Assembly: GCA_004366215.1 (NCBI GenBank)
Contig: SIRY01000131.1
Span: 1 to 5,465, forward strand
Direction: 5' to 3'
From: Actinomycetota bacterium
GTDB lineage: Bacteria > Actinomycetota > Acidimicrobiia > Acidimicrobiales > Acidimicrobiaceae
Length of the DNA: 5,465 nt
How positions within the stretch are numbered: the stretch's first letter is position 1; each line of letters opens with the position of its first letter. Below the pieces are notes generated by a model. It ran no database searches and was not told the origin of the DNA. It saw only the letters and a list, made by a program, of their open reading frames with translations. This document shows, in pieces, positions 1-4,988 of the stretch. The translations under genes were made by a program, and so were the position numbers.

Positions 1-303
1 CGCAGCTGCTCCGTCCCATCGCTCGTAGACAGATACGGCGATGCGGGACCAGTCCGCGACGACGACGACCGGGTAGAGACGCCCTGGCCCATCCCACGGT
101 ACGCCGAAGTCGAGCGCGTGGAAACGTGGACCGGGCTCTCCCTCCGAGGCGAGCACCGGATCGCCGAGACCGAGCAGAATCCCGCCGTTGAGCTCGACGA
201 GTTCGAATGGCCGCCCGAGTGCCTCCGCGCGCTGCATCACACCGAAGAGCGCACGCATGCCACCTAGGGCGCGAACCTCCCGCAGGCCTGCGAGCAGTCT
301 CAT
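1..303 (-). CDS. Unrecognised protein, N-terminal 101 residues only (runs off left edge)
   Basis: An open frame reads leftward from ATG at 303-301 to base 1 with no stop codon, giving 101 residues that begin MRLLAGLREVRALGGMRALF. The ATG overlaps the TGA of the upstream methyltransferase (ATGA, 4 bases), the usual sign of translational coupling, which supports this start and makes it part of the same operon. A second in-frame ATG lies at 258. The visible part has no signal peptide or membrane helix; it has a beta-rich stretch with LNGGILLGLGDP near residues 39-50 and a run of four valines near residue 84. I do not recognise the family. The faint pattern of a dipeptide-glycine strand followed by GLGDP, next to a menaquinone gene, could fit the N-terminal part of an isochorismate synthase (MenF type), but that is a guess; the catalytic C-terminal domain would lie outside the window. 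Confidence 0.7.
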   Translation of the reverse strand, partial: MRLLAGLREVRALGGMRALFGVMQRAEALGRPFELVELNGGILLGLGDPVLASEGEPGPRFHALDFGVPWDGPGRLYPVVVVADWSRIAVSVYERWDGAAA

Positions 304-1007
304 ACCCTCCTCCGTCTCGTCACGACCACCTGCGCCGCTCCGAGGCCAAGGAGCGCTCGTCGAGGGGGAAGGAAGCCATGGCGCACGAGGAGTCGTGCGA
401 GCTCAGGCACGGACGGCAAGAACGCCACCGACGCTGGCAGGTAGCGATACGCTGCCCGATCGTGGCCGACTGCCCACCCGATGACGGGTGCGACGCGGTG
501 AAAGTACACGCGGTGCACGGCGCGGGCGACGCGCCACGGTGGCGTCGCGACCTCCAAGATGCCGAACGCGCCACCTGGCCGCAGCACGCGGGCCACCTCC
601 GCCACGACCGCCTCGAGCGACGCGAAGTTTCGAACCGCAAAGCCGGTCACGACCGCATCGAAGCACGCATCGCGAAACGGCAGCGCCTCACCGGCTCCTT
701 GGACTCGACCGAAGCGAGCGGGAACGTGAGCCAGCATCCCACTGGACAGATCGAGCCCCACTGGCTCGAGACCCCGCTGCGCGAGCAGCCGCACGAAGTC
801 TCCGGTTCCACACGCGAGATCCAAGACCGTATCGTCGGGGCCGAGCTGCATCTCCTGGAGGAGTCGTCGACGCCACCCTCCATCGAGGCCGAAGGTCATG
901 GCTCGATTCGCCACCTCGTAGCGCGGTGCGACCCGGTCGAACATCGACCGTACCGCACGACGCTTCGCCTCAGCGGATGCGAACCGCAGCTCGGGCTCTC
1001 GCGTCAT
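300..1007 (-). CDS. menG: Demethylmenaquinone methyltransferase (UbiE/MenG family)
   Basis: A 235-residue SAM-dependent C-methyltransferase that makes the last step of menaquinone synthesis, methylating demethylmenaquinone at the membrane face. Visible motifs, numbered from the chosen start: the family signature VRSMFDRVAPRYEVANRAM at residues 19-37; SAM motif I VLDLACGTGD at 61-70; the acidic GLDLSSGML at 84-92; ALPF at 108-111; FAVRNF at 123-128; VLRPGG at 141-146; and a C-terminal YRYLPASVAFLPS block typical of MenG/UbiE. Length matches the family (about 230). The frame stays open to an ATG at 1127, but this would run across the upstream zinc-ribbon gene. I chose ATG 1007, which places about 20 residues before the signature. 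ATG 1040 and GTG 1067 (GTGA overlap with the upstream stop) are alternatives; none has a strong Shine-Dalgarno sequence. The 3' end overlaps the next gene by 4 bases. MenG rather than UbiE is inferred from the actinobacterial context, since these bacteria use menaquinone. Confidence 0.93.
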   Translation of the reverse strand: MTREPELRFASAEAKRRAVRSMFDRVAPRYEVANRAMTFGLDGGWRRRLLQEMQLGPDDTVLDLACGTGDFVRLLAQRGLEPVGLDLSSGMLAHVPARFGRVQGAGEALPFRDACFDAVVTGFAVRNFASLEAVVAEVARVLRPGGAFGILEVATPPWRVARAVHRVYFHRVAPVIGWAVGHDRAAYRYLPASVAFLPSVPELARLLVRHGFLPPRRALLGLGAAQVVVTRRRRV

Positions 1008-1063
1008 CGACTCGCCCAACGACGCACGTCGAGCGAGCATTCCAGCACTCGCGTTGGCACCAT

Positions 1064-1246
1064 TCACTCGACCAATGAACCACAGTAGCGGCACTGCGCG
1101 TACGCTCGCGACGTCACCCGGCCGCACGACCTGCAGCGGTAGACCGGTAAGGTGCCAGCACGCGCCTGACGGAGCACCGACGCGAGCATGCCGCCGACCC
1201 CGATCACGAAGAGCGTCTCGAGCGCGTCACGGAACCAGTTGGCCAC
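1064..1246 (-). CDS. Small zinc-ribbon protein with hydrophobic N-terminal helix
   Basis: A 60-residue protein starting at GTG 1246. Residues 8-25 (ALETLFVIGVGGMLASVL) form a hydrophobic, probably membrane-associated helix. The C-terminal half carries four cysteines, C38-x2-C41 and C52-x2-C55, each followed by glycine, a classic zinc-ribbon arrangement with a 10-residue linker. The gene lies 17 bases after the PPK2 stop codon, and its stop overlaps a possible GTG start of the methyltransferase (GTGA at 1067-1064), so it fits tightly in the cluster. A GGGGCGAG stretch a few bases upstream of the GTG may serve for ribosome binding. Intact paired cysteines and snug spacing argue that it is a real gene despite its length. 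The function is unknown: such ribbons bind nucleic acid or mediate protein contacts, and a membrane anchor would suggest a partner-binding role, which is inference. Confidence 0.75.
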   Translation of the reverse strand: MANWFRDALETLFVIGVGGMLASVLRQARAGTLPVYRCRSCGRVTSRAYAQCRYCGSLVE

Positions 1247-1263
1247 GGTCTCGCCCCGACCCT

Positions 1264-2112
1264 CTAAGGGGTCCCCGACGCGAGTTCAGCGCGCAACTCG
1301 TGCTCGATGCGGTGCAGGTGCTCGATCGACACGGTCGGCGGCTTCGGGTCCATCTGCGTAACCACGTGCGCGATGATCGCACCTGCGACGGCGTTGCGGT
1401 ACCAGCGGTGGTCAGCCGGAATACGCCGCCACGGCGCGCCATCGAAGCTGGTTGCCGCGAGCACTTCGTCGTAGGCTGCCCGGAACCGGCCGAAGCGTTC
1501 CCGCGTCGCAAGATCGCCGCTCGAGAACTTCCAGTGCTTCTCTGGTCGCTCGAGGCGCTCTAGGAGCCGCTTGCCTTGGACTTCGTAGGAGACGTCGAGG
1601 AACAGCTTGAGGATGACCGTCCCAGACGCCATGAGATGCCGTTCGAACGCGCGGACTGAGGCAACGCGCTCCTCGAGCTCCCGATCGCTCAACGTCCCCT
1701 CCGCGCGAGGCACGATGAGGTCCTCGTAGTGGGAGCGGTTGAACACTACGATCTCGCCGTCAGCTGGCGCGACCTGGTGCACCCGCCAGAGGAAGTCGTG
1801 CCTCGCTTCGAGCTCCGTTGGCACCTTGAACGACGCCACACGCACGCCTTGAGGAGCTGTGTCACGAAGCGCGGCACGAACAGTGCCATCCTTACCGGCG
1901 GTGTCGAGGCCCTGGAGGACGATGAGGAGCGACCGACGTCCCTCCGACCACAGCGCCTCCTGGAGCCCGCTGATGCGACGCCGAGCCCAGCGACGAAGCG
2001 CCCTCGCCTCCGACCGAGTCAGCTCGAACCCCTCGAGGCGATCGCACGCTCCCCTGACGGGAGGAACCAGCGTCGCGTCCGCGAGGGCGGCTCCGAGCAC
2101 ACGCCGCTTCAT
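1264..2112 (-). CDS. ppk2: Polyphosphate kinase 2 family protein (polyphosphate:nucleotide phosphotransferase)
   Basis: A 282-residue cytoplasmic PPK2-family enzyme, which transfers phosphate between polyphosphate and nucleotides. The P-loop GLDTAGKDG is at residues 68-76 (K74). The Walker B-like strand IVVFNRSHYEDL is at 121-132. The lid and C-terminal signatures follow: KLFLDVSYEVQGKRLLERL at 169-187, PEKHWKF at 190-196, DLATRERF at 200-207, APW at 226-228 and IPADHRWYRN at 231-240. The single-domain layout, the RSHYED form of the Walker B region and the PADHxWYRN block fit class III-type enzymes, which phosphorylate AMP and ADP and sometimes other nucleotides. Substrate choice cannot be read from sequence alone. 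ATG 2112 lies 9 bases after the hydratase stop codon (2122-2124). A TAGGCT hexamer ends exactly 6 bases before the ATG, so the gene may also be transcribed from its own leaderless start (see promoter). All family key residues I know of are present. Confidence 0.94.
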   Translation of the reverse strand: MKRRVLGAALADATLVPPVRGACDRLEGFELTRSEARALRRWARRRISGLQEALWSEGRRSLLIVLQGLDTAGKDGTVRAALRDTAPQGVRVASFKVPTELEARHDFLWRVHQVAPADGEIVVFNRSHYEDLIVPRAEGTLSDRELEERVASVRAFERHLMASGTVILKLFLDVSYEVQGKRLLERLERPEKHWKFSSGDLATRERFGRFRAAYDEVLAATSFDGAPWRRIPADHRWYRNAVAGAIIAHVVTQMDPKPPTVSIEHLHRIEHELRAELASGTP

Positions 2113-2113
2113 A

Positions 2114-2133
2114 GCTCCAGCCTAGCCTGGAGC
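2114..2133 (-). repeat. 20-bp near-perfect palindrome at the hydratase/ppk2 junction
   Basis: On the plus strand the sequence reads GCTCCAG CCTAGC CTGGAGC: two 7-base arms that are exact reverse complements around a 6-base centre. In the minus-strand mRNA it would fold into a 7-bp hairpin whose loop (GCUAGG) contains the hydratase stop codon. Its 3' arm contains GGAGC, the only ribosome-binding-like sequence before the ppk2 ATG, which begins 1 base after the hairpin. As DNA it could instead be an operator over the -10-like hexamer. Confidence 0.6.
2119..2124 (-). promoter_or_regulatory. Possible -10 element of a leaderless ppk2 transcript
   Basis: TAGGCT on the minus strand, followed by GGAGCT and then the ppk2 ATG at 2112. 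If this is a -10 hexamer, the +1 base falls on the A of the ATG. The first three bases are also the TAG stop codon of the upstream hydratase gene. No convincing -35 is seen. The same hexamer type at the same distance precedes two other starts in the window. Confidence 0.4.
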
Positions 2134-2607
2134 GCCAGAGCCCGAGGGCTGCTCGTAGTAGCGAAAGAGGAGCTCGGCGGCGAGCGCGGGCTTACTCGAA
2201 CCCTCCACCTCGATGGTGACGTTCACCTGTGACTGCGCTCCGCCTGGAACCTCCTCGAGGCTCGCGAGCTGCGCGCTCAGCCGAATTCGACTCCCAACGG
2301 GGACCGGTGCCGGGAACCGGATGCGATTCGCGCCGTAGTTGACCACCATCCCGACGCCGGACACGTCGAGTACCTGAGGCAAGAGCGCTGAGACGAGCGA
2401 CAGCGTGAGGTAGCCGTGTGCGATCGTCGAGCCGAACGGGCCGGAAGCCGCACGAACGGGATCGACGTGTATCCACTGGTAGTCGTCTGTCGCTCGCGCG
2501 AAGAGGTTGATCCGCTCCTGAGTCACCTCGAACCACTCGGAGTAGCCAAGGTGCGTTCCGACGAGCGCGTGGAGCTCGCTGATCGTTGCGACCGAGGTGG
2601 GTGGCAC
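2122..2607 (-). CDS. MaoC-like (R)-specific enoyl-CoA/3-hydroxyacyl thioester dehydratase (HtdZ/Rv0130 type)
   Basis: A 161-residue single hot-dog-domain hydratase/dehydratase that adds water to, or removes it from, acyl thioesters. The hydratase-2 motif is clear: ATDDYQWIHVDPVRAASGPFGSTIAHGYLTLSL at about residues 39-71. The catalytic pair is D42 and H47, with the same five-residue spacing as Asp40/His45 of mycobacterial Rv0130. The later NYGANRIRFPAPVPVGSRIR block (about 90-109) is also typical of the Rv0130/NodN-like group. From the family it probably acts as a homodimer in the cytoplasm on acyl-CoA (or acyl-ACP) in fatty-acid metabolism; the exact substrate is unknown. The start is GTG 2607, with CGGAGC directly before it and a TAGCAT hexamer 6 bases upstream. 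It is the first gene of the minus-strand cluster and stands 9 bases from ppk2. It diverges from the channel gene. Confidence 0.92.
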   Translation of the reverse strand: MPPTSVATISELHALVGTHLGYSEWFEVTQERINLFARATDDYQWIHVDPVRAASGPFGSTIAHGYLTLSLVSALLPQVLDVSGVGMVVNYGANRIRFPAPVPVGSRIRLSAQLASLEEVPGGAQSQVNVTIEVEGSSKPALAAELLFRYYEQPSGSGAPG

Positions 2608-2613
2608 GCTCCG

Positions 2614-2619
2614 ATGCTA
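2614..2619 (-). promoter_or_regulatory. Possible -10 element for the hydratase-ppk2-menG cluster (leaderless start)
   Basis: TAGCAT on the minus strand ends 6 bases before GTG 2607, which would put +1 on the G of the start codon. The GGAG in between is too close to the GTG to work as a normal Shine-Dalgarno sequence. I see no good -35. Confidence 0.45.
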
Positions 2620-2638
2620 GCACGCCTCCCCACCGCAC

Positions 2639-2659
2639 GGCGGTCGCACGACCACCGCC
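2639..2659. repeat. Inverted repeat in the divergent hydratase/mscS promoter region (possible operator)
   Basis: The core is GGTCG-CA-CGACC at 2642-2653, an exact 5-base inverted repeat with a 2-base spacer. A second nested pair, GGCGGT at 2639-2644 and ACCGCC at 2654-2659, overlaps it. It lies between the two divergent -10-like hexamers, over the expected -35 region of the mscS promoter. Short repeats of this kind arise by chance in GC-rich DNA, so an operator role is only a possibility. Confidence 0.35.
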
Positions 2660-2664
2660 AGCAC

Positions 2665-2670
2665 TAGCGT
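2665..2670 (+). promoter_or_regulatory. Possible -10 element of the mscS-family gene
   Basis: TAGCGT, of the same TAGnnT form as the other -10-like hexamers here. Transcription would start near 2677, giving a leader of about 29 bases that includes the ribosome-binding site at 2693-2698. No recognisable -35 is present. Confidence 0.35.
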
Positions 2671-2692
2671 AGGTCCCGTTACGGCACACCTG

Positions 2693-2698
2693 AAGGAG
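2693..2698 (+). promoter_or_regulatory. Ribosome-binding site of the mscS-family gene
   Basis: AAGGAG, a near-ideal Shine-Dalgarno sequence, lies 7 bases before GTG 2706 and decides that start. It is the clearest ribosome-binding site in the window and contrasts with the genes that appear leaderless. Confidence 0.8.
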
Positions 2699-2705
2699 CA
2701 CCCCC

Positions 2706-3800
2706 GTGAGCATCGCGCGACAACTTCTGCTCATCGTGCCCGCGTTCGTCGCCGCTGCGCTCGTCGGCCTCGGAGCTGCAGCGGCGCTCATCCACCTCAC
2801 CCGGCTGGTCAATCGCCGTCATCCCAACCCCGTGCGCACCGCTGCACTGCGCCGGCTCATCGGTCCCGTACGCTCTGGAGTTCCCCTCATCGCGATGGCG
2901 GTCGCACTCGAGCTCGTCTCGCTTCCCCGGGCAGCTCACGCCTCCCTCGCACACGGAATCGAGCTCGCACTCGACGCAGTCGTCGCCTGGGCGCTCGCAC
3001 GGCTCCTCGAGGCAGGAGAGGATGCGCTCCTCTACCACTACCACATCGATAGCCCGGACAACCTTCGTGCTCGACGCCTCCAGACGCAGCTGCGCGTCTT
3101 CAGGCGAATTCTCCTCGTCGTCATCGTGATCGTCGCACTCGCTATCGCCCTCTTCTCGTTCCCGAGCGTGCGCATCGCTGGTGCCGGTCTCCTCGCGAGC
3201 GCAGGCATCGTGTCGCTCGTCGCGGGGATCGCCTCACGACCGATCGCGTCCAACGTGATCGCCGGCATCCAGATCGCCCTGGCTCAGCCGATTCGCCTCG
3301 ACGACGTGGTCGTCGTCGACGGGCACTGGGGTCGGATCGAGGAGATCGGCTTGACCTACGTTGTGGTCCGCGTCTGGGACCTGCGTCGTCTCGTACTCCC
3401 GATCTCGTGGTTCACCACCAACCCGTTCGAGAACTGGACGAAGACGACGGCCGACATCCTTGGCTGGGTCCACCTCGAGGTTGACTACACCGCGCCAGTC
3501 GATGAGATCCGCGCCGCGTTCCTCGAGATCGTGGCGAACTCACCCGACTGGGACGGCAAGACGGCGCGACTCCAAGTCACGAACCTTGGACCCTCGACCA
3601 TGCAGCTCCGCCTCCTCATGAGTGCCCGCGACTCGACCGCCTCGTGGAACCTCCAGTGCGAGGTCAGAGAGCGCCTCATCGCTCACCTCCAGCGCACGTA
3701 CCCGCACTGCCTCCCACGCCTGCGGACTGAGCTCGTTGAAGGCTCCCCGGTCGCCGAGCACCGGCGATACCACAGCACCTCACCCGAGGCGCCCGCCTAG
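2706..3800 (+). CDS. MscS-family mechanosensitive ion channel
   Basis: A 364-residue inner-membrane protein of the small-conductance mechanosensitive channel family, which opens under membrane tension to release solutes on hypo-osmotic shock. Hydrophobic segments lie at about residues 6-31, 57-74, 80-101 and 135-153. The pore-lining helix region follows at 157-192 (GAGLLASAGIVSLVAGIASRPIASNVIAG and onward), rich in Gly and Ala as in MscS TM3. The beta domain comes next: QPIRLDDVVVVDGHWGRIEEIG at 194-215, then VWDLRRLVLPISWF at 223-236 and NPFENWT at 239-245. The WDxRRxxxP-x-S-x-F and PFxNWT blocks mark a common MscS subgroup distinct from E. coli MscS itself. About 120 residues of cytoplasmic C-terminal domain follow. 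It has four hydrophobic segments before or with the pore helix rather than the two before TM3 in E. coli MscS. The GTG start is supported by the AAGGAG site. It is probably monocistronic, since both neighbours are on the opposite strand. Confidence 0.93.
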   Translation: MSIARQLLLIVPAFVAAALVGLGAAAALIHLTRLVNRRHPNPVRTAALRRLIGPVRSGVPLIAMAVALELVSLPRAAHASLAHGIELALDAVVAWALARLLEAGEDALLYHYHIDSPDNLRARRLQTQLRVFRRILLVVIVIVALAIALFSFPSVRIAGAGLLASAGIVSLVAGIASRPIASNVIAGIQIALAQPIRLDDVVVVDGHWGRIEEIGLTYVVVRVWDLRRLVLPISWFTTNPFENWTKTTADILGWVHLEVDYTAPVDEIRAAFLEIVANSPDWDGKTARLQVTNLGPSTMQLRLLMSARDSTASWNLQCEVRERLIAHLQRTYPHCLPRLRTELVEGSPVAEHRRYHSTSPEAPA

Positions 3801-3840
3801 CGACCGCGCACGAGCTCGGCACACCGTCTCTCGTGGCACC

Positions 3841-3874
3841 CGAGTACTAGTGAAACCAGAGGCGTTGGTACTCG
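3841..3874 (+). terminator. Possible hairpin terminator downstream of the mscS-family gene
   Basis: CGAGTAC at 3841-3847 and GTACTCG at 3868-3874 are exact reverse complements. In the plus-strand RNA the stem can extend by three more pairs (two G-U wobbles) to 10 bp, leaving a 14-base loop. The wobbles pair only in the plus-strand transcript, so it suits the channel gene, whose stop is 40 bases upstream. It has no T tract and overlaps the 3' end of the convergent gene. Confidence 0.35.
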
Positions 3875-4218
3875 CGCGACATCGGGTGCACGAGAAGCGC
3901 CAAGGGCACGACGGCAAAGATGAGGACGATCACCCCAGACGCCAAGATCGTGCTGAGCCCGCCCAGAATCCCAAAGTAGAGGTAGGTCACGAGCGGAATC
4001 GCCGCCGCCGCGACGGCGAGGTAGTAGCCGAGCCGCCGAGAGTTCGCTATCCCGTAGGCACCAACCACCGGCAGCACGACCGACACCAGCAGAAGGAGGG
4101 GAGACAACCCGACGAAGAGCATCTCGATGAGCGTGAATGCTGCGTTCAGATACAGGAGGATCGACCCGATGATCAGCGTCTGAGGCTGAGAGCGATCGAT
4201 GAGTTTGAGCTCGCGCAT
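3847..4218 (-). CDS. Small four-helix membrane protein of unknown function
   Basis: A 123-residue integral membrane protein that I do not recognise. After a short polar N-terminus (MRELKLIDRSQPQ), hydrophobic segments lie at about residues 15-36, 39-58, 63-86 and 88-111, followed by a short tail HPMSREYQRLWFH. Loops are very short; an R-R pair at 61-62 between helices 2 and 3 and the charged tail are probably cytoplasmic. There are no cysteines and no obvious catalytic or metal-binding motifs; P50, P75 and P105 sit within helices. ATG 4218 has no Shine-Dalgarno sequence at normal distance. It is instead preceded by TAGCCT ending 6 bases upstream, which suggests a leaderless mRNA. It stands alone: convergent with the channel gene (46 bases between stops) and divergent from the VIT-type transporter (65 bases). 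Shared control with the transporter is possible but unproven. The gene call rests on frame length, hydrophobic pattern and neat fit between neighbours. Confidence 0.82.
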   Translation of the reverse strand: MRELKLIDRSQPQTLIIGSILLYLNAAFTLIEMLFVGLSPLLLLVSVVLPVVGAYGIANSRRLGYYLAVAAAAIPLVTYLYFGILGGLSTILASGVIVLIFAVVPLALLVHPMSREYQRLWFH

Positions 4219-4224
4219 AGCTCT

Positions 4225-4230
4225 AGGCTA
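4225..4230 (-). promoter_or_regulatory. Possible -10 element of the four-helix membrane protein gene (leaderless)
   Basis: TAGCCT on the minus strand, then AGAGCT, then ATG 4218, so +1 would be the A of the ATG. On the opposite strand the same bases plus one give TAGGCT (4224-4229), so direction is assigned from the exact 6-base spacing to this start codon. Confidence 0.42.
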
Positions 4231-4269
4231 CCGCAGCCGCCTCCTCACGCGAAACCCGCCGTCGTCGAC

Positions 4270-4275
4270 TAGGCT
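4270..4275 (+). promoter_or_regulatory. Possible -10 element of the VIT-type transporter gene (leaderless)
   Basis: TAGGCT ends 8 bases before GTG 4284. Transcription would start at 4282-4284, leaving 0-2 leader bases. There is no purine-rich ribosome-binding sequence between it and the GTG (CACCCGTC), which supports a leaderless mRNA. Confidence 0.42.
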
Positions 4276-4283
4276 CACCCGTC

Positions 4284-4988
4284 GTGGAGGTCCAGCACAT
4301 CGAGCATCGTGACGTGACAGGCGGTGGTGCTCGAGCCGCCGTCTTTGGAGCCTCCGACGGCCTGCTGACGAACGTCGCACTCATCCTCGGCATCCTCGGA
4401 GCCTCTCCGACGCGCCACGCCGTCGTGCTGGCTGGGATCGCAGGGCTCGTCGCGGGAGCATTCTCGATGGCCATCGGCGAGTACGTCTCGATGAGTGCGC
4501 AGCGAACGCTGCTCCAGCGCGAGCTCGACGTCGAGCGCCAGGAGATCGACCGGCGGCCAGAGGCCGAGACGCTCGAGCTCCAGCGCCTCTACGAGCAACG
4601 CGGGGTCCCGAGCGACCTCGCTGCTGCGGTCGCGGGCTACCTGATGCGAGATCCTGACGTGGCGCTACGGATCCACGCGCAAGAGGAGCTCGGCGTCGCG
4701 CCCGATGCGATCGGGCGACCAATCCAGGCGGCGCTCGCGTCGTTCGCCCTCTTCGCGTGCGGCGCGCTCGTTCCGCTCCTGCCCTGGTTCGTCGGTGGTG
4801 GCACGGGCGCAGTCGACGCTTCACTTGGCGTGTCCGCGCTCGCCGCACTGGTCCTCGGCGGTCTGCTCGCCAAGCTGTCAGATCGAGCCGTCGTGCTCGG
4901 CGCGCTTCGACAGCTCCTGCTCGCCGCGATCGCAGCGGCTGTGACCTTTGGAGTCGGCCACGTCGTCGGTGGGATTGTCACCGCCTAG
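4284..4988 (+). CDS. VIT1/CCC1-family iron/manganese transporter
   Basis: A 234-residue membrane protein of the VIT1/CCC1 family, which moves Fe2+ or Mn2+ across a membrane, by proton exchange in the studied plant member. TM1 holds FGASDGLLTNVALILGI (residues 21-37) with the conserved D25. TM2 holds AGLVAGAFSMAIGEYVSMSAQ (53-73) with M62, E66 and M70. The soluble region between TM2 and TM3 (about 74-145) is acidic, with ExxE pairs E84/E87 and E95/E98 and a later E134-E135-L-G block. In the family this region binds metal through such glutamates. TM3, TM4 and TM5 are at about 149-170, 182-198 and 202-232. Length and five-helix plan match bacterial members. GTG 4284 is the only sensible start, since the first internal Met is M62 in TM2. 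The protein probably exports excess iron or manganese in bacteria; direction and metal are inferred. No Fur- or DtxR-like box is evident upstream. Confidence 0.93.
   Translation: MEVQHIEHRDVTGGGARAAVFGASDGLLTNVALILGILGASPTRHAVVLAGIAGLVAGAFSMAIGEYVSMSAQRTLLQRELDVERQEIDRRPEAETLELQRLYEQRGVPSDLAAAVAGYLMRDPDVALRIHAQEELGVAPDAIGRPIQAALASFALFACGALVPLLPWFVGGGTGAVDASLGVSALAALVLGGLLAKLSDRAVVLGALRQLLLAAIAAAVTFGVGHVVGGIVTA

Noticed and set aside
58..71. Short GAC triplet repeat on the plus strand
   Set aside because: It encodes a run of valines in the minus-strand frame and is explained by codon choice; no sign of a functional repeat.
207..1088. Long plus-strand open frame of 293 codons opposite the methyltransferase gene
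   Set aside because: It is rich in Arg, His and Pro with no family features. It lies antisense to a clearly recognised methyltransferase and the zinc-ribbon gene, a usual artefact of high-GC codon bias.
2192..2812. Minus-strand open frame of 206 codons across the hydratase gene and divergent promoter region
   Set aside because: It overlaps the hydratase in another frame, crosses the intergenic region and the start of the channel gene, and has no recognisable domain.
3809..3835. CACGAG...CTCGTG inverted repeat just after the channel stop codon
   Set aside because: Only 6 bp with a 15-base loop and no T tract; the nearby 3841-3874 hairpin is stronger.
3622..4272. Plus-strand open frame of 216 codons spanning the end of the channel gene and the whole four-helix protein gene
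   Set aside because: Its composition is Arg/His/Asp-rich and low complexity, and it overlaps a recognised channel gene in another frame. The opposite strand gives a far more protein-like membrane sequence with a promoter-like signal.
4381..4848. Minus-strand open frame of 155 codons inside the VIT-type transporter gene
   Set aside because: Extremely arginine-rich and antisense to a well-supported transporter; a shadow frame.
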